From an uncultured Ruthenibacterium sp. (GTDB lineage Bacteria > Bacillota > Clostridia > Oscillospirales > Ruminococcaceae): DNA of 34,376 bases. The notes beneath the pieces are model-generated. The model ran no database searches. It had not been told where the DNA came from and saw nothing but the letters and a program-made list of their open reading frames with translations. Below are positions 7,659-15,155 of this stretch, piece by piece; the stretch's first letter is position 1; every line of letters begins with the position of its first letter. The stretch is from the NCBI GenBank assembly GCA_944388395.1, contig CALXIP010000053.1, positions 1-34,376 on the forward strand. Reading direction: 5' to 3'. Both the position numbers and the translations under genes were made by a program.

Positions 7659-8549
7659 ATGAGCATTCAGATTTTGCTGACCAATACAGAGCAGGGCCTG
7701 ATTTACAGCCTGGTGGCGCTGGGCCTGTACATTTCTTATCGCACGCTGGACATTGCGGATCTGACCACGGACGGTTCCTTCACCCTGGGCATTGCGTGCA
7801 GCGCCATTCTTACGTCGCTGGGGCATCCGGTGCTGGGGCTTGCAGCGGCTCTGATTGCCGGGGCGCTGGCGGGTGGTGTGACGGCGGTCCTGCAGACAAA
7901 GCTGGGCGTGCAGCCCATTTTGGCCGGCATTATCACCATGACCGGGCTGTACTCCATCAACCTGATGATTATGGGAAAATCCAACTTGACACTTCTGCGG
8001 GTGGATACGCTGTTCCGTTGGGCGGACGGGCTGATGCCCTACGGCACACTGGTGCTGGCGCTGGTGTTTGCTGTTGTGTGCGCCGTGCTGCTGGTGCTGT
8101 TTTTGCGCACACAGCTGGGCTTGTCGCTGCGGGCAACCGGAGACAACCGTGACATGGTGGCCGCGTCGTCCATCAATCCGGCGTTTACCACCACAGTGGG
8201 ACTTTGCATTGCCAATGCGCTGATTGCGGTTTCCGGCGGCCTGCTGGCGCAGCAGCAGGGCTATGGCGATCTGACGCTGGGCACCGGCATGGTGGTCATC
8301 GGTCTGGCCAGTCTGGTGATCGGCGAAGTGCTTGTAGGGCGTGGCGGCATTGTGCGCGGCGTGGTTGGTGCGCTGATCGGCTCCATCATCTATCGCGTAC
8401 TCACCGGAATCGCGCTTACCTCCAATCTGGGAGCCAGCAATTTGAAGCTGGTTTCCGCCGTCATTGTGGCGGCGGCCATCTCGTGGCCTGCGGTCCGGGA
8501 TAAAATCCTGTTCTACAAAAAGCGCAAGGAGGCGGACAAAGAATGCTGA
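7659..8549 (+). CDS. trpY: ABC transporter permease, tryptophan uptake (TrpY family)
   Basis: A 296-residue polytopic membrane protein beginning MSIQILLTNTEQGLIYS, with AAGGAG about 10 nt before its ATG at 7659. Its N-terminal hallmark LGLYISYRTLDIADLTTDGSFTLG resembles the permease family related to branched-chain amino acid permeases (BPD_transp_2 type). Roughly eight or nine hydrophobic segments are visible, with a conserved cytoplasmic loop LRTQLGLSLRATGDNRDMVAAS that should contact the ATPase. It overlaps the ATPase gene by 7 nt. It forms the membrane channel of the importer. Substrate inferred from the Trp T-box; the family also includes permeases of unknown substrate. Confidence 0.88.
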   Translation: MSIQILLTNTEQGLIYSLVALGLYISYRTLDIADLTTDGSFTLGIACSAILTSLGHPVLGLAAALIAGALAGGVTAVLQTKLGVQPILAGIITMTGLYSINLMIMGKSNLTLLRVDTLFRWADGLMPYGTLVLALVFAVVCAVLLVLFLRTQLGLSLRATGDNRDMVAASSINPAFTTTVGLCIANALIAVSGGLLAQQQGYGDLTLGTGMVVIGLASLVIGEVLVGRGGIVRGVVGALIGSIIYRVLTGIALTSNLGASNLKLVSAVIVAAAISWPAVRDKILFYKKRKEADKEC

Positions 8550-9343
8550 CCCTTACCAACGTTTCGAAAACCTTCAACCCGGGAACGGTCAATGAAAAAA
8601 AGGCGCTGGAGAATTTGTCTTTGCACCTTGAGCCGGGAGATTTTGTGACCATCATCGGCGGAAACGGCGCGGGAAAGTCCACGCTGTTCAATGCCATTGC
8701 AGGCAGCTTTTTCGTGGACCGGGGCCGTATCCTGCTGGATGGCGACGACATGACATTTCGCCCCGAGTATAAGCGTTCCCGCTATGTTGGACGCCTGTTT
8801 CAGGACCCGCTGAAAGGTACGGCGCCGCATATGACCATTGAGGAAAATATGGCGCTGGCTTATCTGCGGACGGCGAAGGCATCCAGCGCATTTTCCACAA
8901 TTACGAAGAAAGACCGGGACTACTTTGCCCAGCGCCTGGCCGCGCTGGGGCTGGGCCTGGAGGACCGCTTGAAACAGCCGGTGGGGCTGTTGTCGGGCGG
9001 TCAGCGGCAGGCGCTGACATTGCTGATGGCAACTCTGGTCACGCCGAAGCTGCTGCTGTTGGACGAACATACCGCCGCACTGGACCCCGGCACAGCGGAG
9101 AAAGTGCTGGAGCTGACCCGGAAGATCGTTTCGGAAAACAAAATCACCTGCCTGATGATCACGCACAATATTTCTTCGGCGCTGGAACTGGGAAACCGGA
9201 CCATCATGATGGATGGCGGAAAAATCGTGCTGGATATCTCCGGCGAGGAACGTGCCCACACCACTGTGGACGGCTTGCTGGAAAAATTCCGTACAAAAAC
9301 AAACAAGGTGCTGGACAACGACCGCATCCTGCTCAGTGAATAA
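8543..9343 (+). CDS. trpZ: ABC transporter ATP-binding protein, tryptophan uptake (TrpZ family)
   Basis: A 266-residue ATPase with Walker A GGNGAGKS (39-46), Q-loop FQDP (86-89), signature LSGGQRQ (150-156), Walker B LLLLDE (170-175) followed by HTAALDP, and an H-loop ITHN. The Walker B glutamate is present, with HTAALDP where EPTAALDP is more usual, a form common in this subfamily. It starts inside the last codons of the permease gene (7-nt overlap), so it is co-translated with it. It powers uptake by TrpX/TrpY. It is the last gene of the T-box-controlled operon, and a strong terminator follows 7 nt after the stop. Confidence 0.92.
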   Translation: MLTLTNVSKTFNPGTVNEKKALENLSLHLEPGDFVTIIGGNGAGKSTLFNAIAGSFFVDRGRILLDGDDMTFRPEYKRSRYVGRLFQDPLKGTAPHMTIEENMALAYLRTAKASSAFSTITKKDRDYFAQRLAALGLGLEDRLKQPVGLLSGGQRQALTLLMATLVTPKLLLLDEHTAALDPGTAEKVLELTRKIVSENKITCLMITHNISSALELGNRTIMMDGGKIVLDISGEERAHTTVDGLLEKFRTKTNKVLDNDRILLSE

Positions 9344-9350
9344 AAAAGAA

Positions 9351-9380
9351 CGAGCGCGGGACTCAGCCCGCGCTCGTTTT
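9351..9380 (+). terminator. Intrinsic terminator of the trpXYZ operon
   Basis: Perfect 10-bp stem CGAGCGCGGG / CCCGCGCTCG (9351-9360 with 9367-9376), 6-nt loop, then TTTT. Its right arm overlaps the last codons of the convergent membrane protein gene, whose stop codon lies within the hairpin. Confidence 0.88.
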
Positions 9381-9878
9381 CTTGGTTTTTCGATAAAGAT
9401 AAATACTGCTGACCACATCGGTACAGAACACAAATTGAAGCAGGCTGTGTATCAGGCAGTCCGAACGGAGAAGAACTCCACTTTGATAGCTTTTTCGAAT
9501 GCTGAAAACACCCGGAATGCCGGTCATCAGAATGGCGATTCCATCAAAGAAAGCCAGTGCAATGGTGAAACCGATGGTAAAAATAGTCAGGGAAAACAGG
9601 GCTGCCAGCACAAAAATGATACAGTAGGCGGGGATCTGTGCCAGCTTAAGAATCATGGCGAAGCGTGCAAAACGGAGACAGTCCAGCGTTCGTGCGCCCC
9701 GAATACCCACTAAGAAGGCACAGGCAAATCCGATCAGCGCCCAGGCAAGCAGAGCCAGAATGCAAAGGAATCCGTTGTTTTGAAAGACAGATTCCATCAG
9801 TGTGCCGGAGAACAGACAATACAACATTCCCAGAACAGAATAGGGAAACAGAATGACCGGGATGCAAAGCCATTTCAT
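9363..9878 (-). CDS. Unknown small polytopic membrane protein
   Basis: A 171-residue protein that I do not recognise with certainty. About five hydrophobic helices are visible (roughly 5-24, 37-58, 76-98, 99-120 and 142-162), with a basic C-terminal tail ending RKTKKTSAG. A short loop GIRGARTLDCLRFARF lies between helices two and three. There are no catalytic motifs. GGGGTG about 8 nt upstream could serve as ribosome site for the ATG at 9878. It sits directly after the terminator of the BI-1/YccA gene, so it is transcribed either by readthrough or from a promoter I could not identify. The end of its coding region is shared with the trpXYZ terminator. Function unknown. Confidence 0.7.
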   Translation of the reverse strand: MKWLCIPVILFPYSVLGMLYCLFSGTLMESVFQNNGFLCILALLAWALIGFACAFLVGIRGARTLDCLRFARFAMILKLAQIPAYCIIFVLAALFSLTIFTIGFTIALAFFDGIAILMTGIPGVFSIRKSYQSGVLLRSDCLIHSLLQFVFCTDVVSSIYLYRKTKKTSAG

Positions 9879-9897
9879 AAAAATTCACCCCAAAACA

Positions 9898-9926
9898 AAA
9901 AGCCGGCGAAAATTTCGCCGGCTTTT
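9898..9926 (-). terminator. Intrinsic terminator of the BI-1/YccA gene
   Basis: An 8-bp GC-rich core stem GCCGGCGA / TCGCCGGC (9902-9909 with 9915-9922), extended by four A-T pairs on the outside. Read on the minus strand it is followed by a T-rich stretch. It lies between the BI-1 stop and the start of the next minus-strand gene. Confidence 0.8.
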
Positions 9927-9933
9927 GAAACGC

Positions 9934-10656
9934 TTACTTTTTGCGGGCAACCAGACGCAGAATGTACAGGAACATGTTGATGAAGTCCAGATACAGCTGC
10001 AGCGCACACAGAATGGCGCCTTTGTGGGCCATATCCGGGTCGGTCAGCGTAGCTGCATGGTAACGTTTGATCATCTGCGTGTCATAAGCGGTATACCCCA
10101 TAAAGACGGCCAGGCCGATGAAGCAGACCACTTTGTCATACATGGCCATGGGAAGGAAGATGGAAACCACCCAGTACAGCGCCAGGAAGAGAAGACCCGC
10201 GAACAGGAAGGAACGCAGACCGGTCAGATCCCGTTTGGTAAAGTAGCCGTAAGCGGCCAGCACGCCGAAATACAGCGCAGTCAAACCGAATACGTATACC
10301 ATGGTGGCAACATCGTATACCAGGAACAAAGTGGAGAAGGTCAGGCCATTGAGAATGGCGTATACGAAGAACAGAGCGGTTGCGCCGCCGGCGCTCAGCT
10401 TGTGCAGCCGTGCACCCAGCACAATGACGGTAATGACTTCAGCAATGGCCAGGATGAAGGGCAAATAAGGCATGCTGACACACAAAAGCCAGGTGATGCC
10501 GGTCAGATATCCCGCATAAGCCGTGACAAAGGTAGCCAGAAGACCCAAGCCCATCCAGCCAAAGGTCTTGGTGGTGTAGGAACTCAGCGATTCTGCTGCA
10601 CCGCCGTTCATCCACTCCATACCGGGCTCGTTGAACATGGAATTGTTTCCGTCCAT
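9934..10656 (-). CDS. Bax inhibitor-1/YccA (TMBIM) family membrane protein
   Basis: A 240-residue protein with about seven membrane helices, typical of the bacterial BI-1 family of pH-sensitive calcium-leak channels (BsYetJ) and FtsH-interacting YccA. The conserved C-terminal signature is visible: GLAVFMGYTAYDTQMIKRYH, then GAILCALQLYLDFINMFLYILRL, containing the aspartates used in the pH sensor of the family. I chose the ATG at 10656 (MDGNNSMFNEPG) rather than 10677, because AGAGG lies 8 nt before it while the earlier ATG has no ribosome site. It has its own promoter at the end of nnrD and its own terminator, so it is monocistronic. The physiological role in this organism is unknown. Confidence 0.9.
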   Translation of the reverse strand: MDGNNSMFNEPGMEWMNGGAAESLSSYTTKTFGWMGLGLLATFVTAYAGYLTGITWLLCVSMPYLPFILAIAEVITVIVLGARLHKLSAGGATALFFVYAILNGLTFSTLFLVYDVATMVYVFGLTALYFGVLAAYGYFTKRDLTGLRSFLFAGLLFLALYWVVSIFLPMAMYDKVVCFIGLAVFMGYTAYDTQMIKRYHAATLTDPDMAHKGAILCALQLYLDFINMFLYILRLVARKK

Positions 10657-10708
10657 CAAAAAACCTCTTTTCTGCATTAATTTTAAAAGGGGATAGAAAT
10701 TTAACTAC

Positions 10709-10737
10709 AGTATAGCATCGTTATCGGTTGTTTTCAA
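10709..10737 (-). promoter_or_regulatory. Promoter of the BI-1/YccA gene
   Basis: Minus strand: -35 TTGAAA (10732-10737), 17-nt spacer, extended -10 TGCTATACT (TATACT at 10709-10714). The -35 lies inside the last codons of nnrD, so the promoter overlaps the upstream gene. Confidence 0.75.
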
Positions 10738-11566
10738 GGAAAATCGCGCACAGGTCGGCCAGAATGTCCGAGGGGAGCATTCCCTGCATGGAAAGACGCC
10801 GGGCGCACCGGTCTGCAGCAAGCCCGTGCAGATAAACGCCGCACACAGCCGCCTGCCAGGGCTCCAGCCCCTGCGCGGCCAGCCCGGCAATGATGCCCGC
10901 CAGAATATCGCCGCTTCCGCCGCGCGCCAGCCCGGCGTTGCCGGTGCCGTTTTCATACAATTCTCCCCAGGGAGTCGCCACCAGTGTCCGGTGCCCTTTC
11001 AGAACGGTGACGGCGCCGCTCTCCCGCGCAAAACTCAGCGCAGTGGCGCCCCGGTCTGCCTCGATTTCGCGGACGGAACGTCCCGTGAGCCGGGCCATTT
11101 CACCGGGGTGCGGGGTAACGATCAGCCGGCCGGACAGGCCCATCAAAAACAGTTTGTCATCTGCCAGACTGCACAAGCCGCCTGCATCCAGCACCACGGT
11201 TCCCGATGATGCGCCCAGCGCAGTTTTCATTTCCTGTGCAGTGGCGGGGGTGGCTTCCTTCCCGCAGCCCGCCACGCACACCGTGGATTTGGAGGCAGCA
11301 AGCGACAGGCCGTCCTCATCGGGGAGCGGCAAATAAACAGGTTCCATCACGCGCTGCGCCACAGCGGAAATCACAGACTCTTCGGCGGCCAGTGTTACCA
11401 GACCGGCTCCGGCGCGCAGCGCGCCGCACACGCACAAAGCGGCTGCGCCGCGGTATTTTGAACAGCCGCACAAAGCCAGCACTTTTCCATAGCTGCCCTT
11501 GTGACTTTCCGGCGCACGCCGCGGCAGATTGCGAAATACCAAGTCATTTGTAATTTTTGTGGCCAT
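10721..11566 (-). CDS. nnrD: ADP-dependent NAD(P)H-hydrate dehydratase
   Basis: A 281-residue YjeF C-terminal-type (ribokinase-fold) repair enzyme that dehydrates the damaged cofactors NADHX and NADPHX using ADP or ATP. Motifs visible: SHKGSYGKVLALCGCSKYRGAAALC near the N-terminus, GAGLVTLAA, the substrate-binding stretch VTPHPGEMARLTG, VLKGHRTLVATPWG, and the glycine-rich active-site loop GNAGLARGGSGDILAGIIAG with the catalytic aspartate, then GVYLHGLAAD. The N-terminal epimerase domain (YjeF_N/NnrE) is absent, so the epimerase must be encoded elsewhere. An AAGGAG site precedes the ATG. It is divergent from the Sir2 gene across 69 nt, and both act around NAD(H). Confidence 0.93.
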   Translation of the reverse strand: MATKITNDLVFRNLPRRAPESHKGSYGKVLALCGCSKYRGAAALCVCGALRAGAGLVTLAAEESVISAVAQRVMEPVYLPLPDEDGLSLAASKSTVCVAGCGKEATPATAQEMKTALGASSGTVVLDAGGLCSLADDKLFLMGLSGRLIVTPHPGEMARLTGRSVREIEADRGATALSFARESGAVTVLKGHRTLVATPWGELYENGTGNAGLARGGSGDILAGIIAGLAAQGLEPWQAAVCGVYLHGLAADRCARRLSMQGMLPSDILADLCAIFLENNR

Positions 11567-11592
11567 TGTGGTACGCTCCTTTACAGGATTTA

Positions 11593-11616
11593 TGATATAC
11601 TGGTTTCAGTATATCA
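11593..11616. promoter_or_regulatory. Perfect inverted repeat in the nnrD/sir2 divergent promoter region
   Basis: Two perfect 10-bp arms (TGATATACTG and CAGTATATCA) are separated by GTTT. Each arm holds a TATACT hexamer, one per strand, so the element may combine two divergent -10 boxes or be a regulator site over them. On the minus strand TTGGCG (11631-11636) is 17 nt from TATACT (11608-11613), a plausible nnrD promoter. The plus-strand -35 is poor. Confidence 0.55.
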
Positions 11617-11635
11617 CGAAAGGAGCAGTTCGCCA

Positions 11636-12343
11636 ATGGACAGCGCATTGAAAAAATGGGTGAACGACAGCGACAATCTGGTGTTTTTTGGCGGTGCGGG
11701 CGTATCCTGCGAGAGCGGCATCCCCGATTTTCGCAGTACGGACGGGCTTTACAATCAAACCTGGCGCTGGCCGCCGGAGGAGATTCTGTCGCATCATTTC
11801 TTTTGGGAGAATACCGAGGAGTTTTATCGGTTTTACCGGGCTAAGATGCTCTATCCGGACGCGCAGCCCAATGCGGCGCACAAAGCACTGGCCAGTTTGG
11901 AAGCGCGGGGCAAACTGCGCGCGGTGATCACACAGAATATCGATGGTCTGCATCAGGCGGCAGGAAGCCGGAATGTGCTGGAATTGCACGGCAGCGTGCA
12001 CCGCAATCATTGTACAGAATGCGGCAAGCCGTTTGGTCTGGACGCAATCCTGTCCTGCGACGGCGTGCCGCGCTGCAGCTGCGGCGGTGTGATCAAACCG
12101 GATGTGGTCCTGTATGAAGAAGCGCTGGATCAGCAGGTGCTTTCCAGGTCCATGCGGGCCATTGCACAGGCGGATGTGCTGATCGTGGGCGGAACCTCCC
12201 TGAATGTATATCCGGCAGCCGGACTTTTGCGGTATTTTGGCGGTCGGGCGCTGATCGTCATCAACAAAACACCCACGCCCGCAGATAAAGGTGCCACTCT
12301 GGTGTTGCAGGGGGAGATCGGGAAAATTTTGGGCGGGGCCTAA
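11636..12343 (+). CDS. cobB: Sir2-family NAD-dependent protein deacylase (sirtuin)
   Basis: A 235-residue sirtuin; the start is the ATG at 11636, with AAGGAG at 11619-11624, although the frame is open 45 codons further up. Motifs: FFGGAGVSCESGIPDFRS (17-34), TQNIDGLH (99-106), catalytic H118 in LELHGS, zinc ligands C126/C129 and C147/C149 (CTEC and RCSC), KPDVVLYEE, and GGTSLNVYPA (185-194). The loop residue after GAGVS is Cys where Thr or Ala is usual, and the second zinc pair has CxC spacing instead of CxxC. It removes acyl groups from lysines with consumption of NAD and release of nicotinamide. It is divergent from nnrD. Acyl preference cannot be read with confidence. Confidence 0.92.
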   Translation: MDSALKKWVNDSDNLVFFGGAGVSCESGIPDFRSTDGLYNQTWRWPPEEILSHHFFWENTEEFYRFYRAKMLYPDAQPNAAHKALASLEARGKLRAVITQNIDGLHQAAGSRNVLELHGSVHRNHCTECGKPFGLDAILSCDGVPRCSCGGVIKPDVVLYEEALDQQVLSRSMRAIAQADVLIVGGTSLNVYPAAGLLRYFGGRALIVINKTPTPADKGATLVLQGEIGKILGGA

Positions 12344-12370
12344 ACATTTTAATTGTGGCCTTAAAACAAA

Positions 12371-12402
12371 AAAACCGGAAGGCTTCTGCCTTCCGGTTTT
12401 TT
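12371..12402. terminator. Bidirectional intrinsic terminator between sir2 and potD
   Basis: Perfect 13-bp stem AAAACCGGAAGGC / GCCTTCCGGTTTT (12371-12383 with 12388-12400) with a TTCT loop, and A/T runs on both sides. It serves the convergent sir2 (+) and potD (-) transcripts. Confidence 0.9.
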
Positions 12403-12419
12403 GTTTTGAAATGCGAATT

Positions 12420-13499
12420 TTATTGACCGCAGGCGGATTTGAACTCGGTCCAGACCTGCATATGCGCCTCTTCCGCCTCCGCAGAAACGGGCTGGATCAT
12501 CTCGATGTCGTTGCTGCTCAAAAAGTCTTCGGGCAGCACCAGCAGCTCCTTGGTGGCGTCGTCGAACAATTCCTCGGCCGCCTGGTTGGTGCAGTAGTAA
12601 CCCATATATTCAAAGCACTGTTTGCTCACTTCCGGGTCCAGCAGATAGTTGATGAACTGGTAGGCTGCGTCCTTGTTGGGGGCGTTCACCGGCACAAACT
12701 GAGCCATCAGACCAAAGCCGAGTCCCTCGGAAGGATAAGCAATCTCCAGATCGCTGCGGTTGATTTTGGCCAGATACGTCTGGCTGGTGTACATAACCGC
12801 GGCGGCCACCTCGCCCGAGATCAGAAGATCCTGCGTGTTGGCATCCTGGATGGCGCGGATATTGGGTGCCAGTTCCAGAAGCTTTTCGCCGGCGGATTGA
12901 ATCACAGCGGGGTCCTCTACGTTGTAGCTTTCGCCCATCAGCTTCAGCGCCATGCCGTCAATGACGCGATAGTTGCCGATGATGGCCAGGTTGTCAGCCA
13001 GAGATGCGTCCCACAGATCCTCATAGCTGGTGATCTCTTTCCCGACCAGTGCGGGATCATACACAATGGTCATCACGCCTGCGCCATGGGGAACGGTGTA
13101 TTTGTCCTCAGGGTCAAAGAACTGCCCCTGGTAGACGGGGTTCACGTTGCCCAGGTTGGGGATCTGGTCTTTGTCCAGCTCGCTGACAAGACCCTCGTCA
13201 ATGGCGGTCTTGATAATGTAGTCATCCGCGATAACCACATCGTAGTCGCCGCCTTTGGAAGTCTCCAGTCGAGAGAGCATAGTCTCGTCCGTGTCGAAGG
13301 TGGAGTAGTTCACCTTGATCCCGGTTTCCTGTGTGAAGCCGTCCAGCACTTCCTGGGGGAACATCTCGCCAAAAGCGAACAGGTTCAGCTCGCCAGCTGC
13401 TGCGGTGGCGGAGCCGGACCCGGATGCGGCGCTGCTGCAGCCGGCCAGCAGAGAAAGGCACAGGGCGCCGGTCAAAGCCAATGCAAAAACTTTTTTCAT
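12420..13499 (-). CDS. potD: Spermidine/putrescine ABC transporter substrate-binding lipoprotein
   Basis: A 359-residue PotD-type protein. The signal peptide ends at lipobox LLAGC (C21), followed by a Ser/Ala/Gly linker. The mature part begins ELNLFAFGEMFPQEVLDGFTQETGIKVNYSTFDTDE, a form typical of the family, and contains YDVVIADDYII, PHGAGVMTIVYDP, SGEVAAAVMYT and the late VPVNAPNKDAAYQFINYLLDPE motif. It captures polyamines outside the membrane and delivers them to PotB/PotC. GGAGG precedes the ATG. It is the last gene of the potABCD operon, 22 nt after potC. Other small cationic substrates are possible but the whole operon layout fits polyamines. Confidence 0.93.
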   Translation of the reverse strand: MKKVFALALTGALCLSLLAGCSSAASGSGSATAAAGELNLFAFGEMFPQEVLDGFTQETGIKVNYSTFDTDETMLSRLETSKGGDYDVVIADDYIIKTAIDEGLVSELDKDQIPNLGNVNPVYQGQFFDPEDKYTVPHGAGVMTIVYDPALVGKEITSYEDLWDASLADNLAIIGNYRVIDGMALKLMGESYNVEDPAVIQSAGEKLLELAPNIRAIQDANTQDLLISGEVAAAVMYTSQTYLAKINRSDLEIAYPSEGLGFGLMAQFVPVNAPNKDAAYQFINYLLDPEVSKQCFEYMGYYCTNQAAEELFDDATKELLVLPEDFLSSNDIEMIQPVSAEAEEAHMQVWTEFKSACGQ

Positions 13500-13521
13500 A
13501 ACAAACCTCCAAAAAACAAAT

Positions 13522-14307
13522 TTATCGATGTCTGGAACGGCGCGGCCGTCCCAGCACCGCTGAAAGAGCGACCAGGAGAATCGTGGCGGCCAGCATCAGA
13601 GTGCACAGCGCGTTGATCTCCGGGGTCACGCCCACTTTCAACTGAGAATAAATCAGAATGGGCAGCGTGTTCACGTTGACGCCCGTCACAAAAATGCTGA
13701 TGATTACATCGTCAAAGCTCATGGCGAAACTCAGCAACATGCCGGATGCAATGGCTGGCGCCAGCAGGGGAAGGGTCACGTCAAAAAAAGCACGCACATC
13801 GCTGGCACCCAGATCGCGGGCAGCTTCCACCAAGCCCGGGTCCATCCCGACCAGACGGGCTTTCACCAGCATGTAAACATATGGAATGCAGAAAACAGTA
13901 TGGGACAGAATCAATGTGGTCATGCCGAAGGGCAGGCCCAGCAGGGAGAAAAAGGCCATGAACACCATGCCCAGAATGATTTCGGGAATCATAATGGGCA
14001 GCATGGACAGATATTCCACCGGACCCTTGCTGCGGGAGCGGATGCGGGTAAAGCCCACTGCGCCCAAAGTGCCGATGACCGCTGCATTCACGCTGGCGCA
14101 GATGCCCAAAAAGATGCTGTTGCCCAGTGCCTCAAAAATCGCTTTGTCCTGAAAAAGCATCTGGTACCATTTCAGGGAAAAGCCGCTCCAAACGCTGGTG
14201 AGTTTGTTTTCGTTGAACGAATAGAGAACGACCAGCACGATGGGCAGATAAAAGATGACAGTGACAATGCCAAGGAACAGGTTCGGCAGAAACGTACGAT
14301 TTTTCAC
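13522..14307 (-). CDS. potC: Spermidine/putrescine ABC transporter permease PotC
   Basis: A 261-residue inner-membrane permease with about six helices. It begins MKNRTFLPNLFLGIVTVIFYLPIVLVVLYSFNENK, and carries the EAA coupling loop as LVEAARDLGASDVRAFFDVTLPLLAPAI, which contacts the ATPase. SFDDVIISIFVTG is a family element after the loop. It overlaps potB by 4 nt and is followed after 22 nt by potD. Together with PotB it forms the transmembrane channel. Confidence 0.93.
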   Translation of the reverse strand: MKNRTFLPNLFLGIVTVIFYLPIVLVVLYSFNENKLTSVWSGFSLKWYQMLFQDKAIFEALGNSIFLGICASVNAAVIGTLGAVGFTRIRSRSKGPVEYLSMLPIMIPEIILGMVFMAFFSLLGLPFGMTTLILSHTVFCIPYVYMLVKARLVGMDPGLVEAARDLGASDVRAFFDVTLPLLAPAIASGMLLSFAMSFDDVIISIFVTGVNVNTLPILIYSQLKVGVTPEINALCTLMLAATILLVALSAVLGRPRRSRHR

Positions 14308-15155
14308 AGCAGTCCCTCCAGTTCCTCAGAATGGGTCACCCGTTTGTACAGTGCAATCATCAGGGTGGTCATGATCATCAGCGCCACGCTTAAAGCAGCG
14401 GCGAAGGGCCAGTTGTGCGCTTTCATCAGCTGGTCCTGGATCAGACTGCCCACCAGCACCACTTTGTTGCCGCCCAGAATGTCTGCGATAAAGAACAGAC
14501 CCATGGAGGGGATGAAGGTAAGGATCACGCCGGACAAAAGGCCGGGCAGGGTCAGCTTCAGCGTTACTGTGCGGAAAGCCTGCCAGGGAGAGGCGCCCAG
14601 ATCGCGGGCGGCTTCCACCAAACTCCAGTCCAACTTTTCTGCGCTGGAATACACGGCAAAGATCATAAACTGCAGCAGGGCATACACCATGCCCACCACA
14701 ACAGCCGGATAGGTGTACAGCAGTTTCAGCGGGCTTTGTGTCAGCCCCAGTCCCATCAGCAGTTTATCCAGTGTGCCGTTGGCGCGGAAAATGATGATCC
14801 AGCCATACATGCGGATCAGCGAAGAAGTCCAGAAAGGGATCATCAACAGGAGCATCATGCGCTTTTTCCACACGGGCGACAGTTTGGCCATGAAATAGCC
14901 GAAGGGATACCCAATGGCCACAATGAACAGCGTGCTGGTGATGGCCAGTTTGAAGGACTCGGCAAAGGTCTGCAGATAGACCGGATGAAAAATGTTTTTG
15001 TAGTTGTCCAGCGTGAACTCGTTCACGACGCCCCACACTTCTGCGCGTGTCTGAAAGCTGAGCACCACCATATAGATCATGGGCCCAAGCACAAAGAGCA
15101 GGGTGAACACATACAGAGGCACCACCGTCAGCCATAATTTTGAGCGCTTCTTCAT
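14304..15155 (-). CDS. potB: Spermidine/putrescine ABC transporter permease PotB
   Basis: A 283-residue permease with about six membrane helices, beginning MKKRSKLWLTVVPLYVFTLLFVLGPMIYMVVLSF. The EAA loop is visible as LVEAARDLGASPWQAFRTVTLKLTLPGLLSG. The periplasmic-side loop after the first helix and the stretch FIPSMGLFFIADILGGNK are typical of PotB. It overlaps potA and potC by 4 nt each, so the four proteins are translationally coupled. It pairs with PotC to form the channel. Confidence 0.93.
   Translation of the reverse strand: MKKRSKLWLTVVPLYVFTLLFVLGPMIYMVVLSFQTRAEVWGVVNEFTLDNYKNIFHPVYLQTFAESFKLAITSTLFIVAIGYPFGYFMAKLSPVWKKRMMLLLMIPFWTSSLIRMYGWIIIFRANGTLDKLLMGLGLTQSPLKLLYTYPAVVVGMVYALLQFMIFAVYSSAEKLDWSLVEAARDLGASPWQAFRTVTLKLTLPGLLSGVILTFIPSMGLFFIADILGGNKVVLVGSLIQDQLMKAHNWPFAAALSVALMIMTTLMIALYKRVTHSEELEGLL

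Noticed and set aside
11501..11635. Upstream extension of the Sir2 gene
   Set aside because: It overlaps nnrD coding sequence and the palindromic promoter region; the ATG at 11636 has AAGGAG and begins the sirtuin fold properly.
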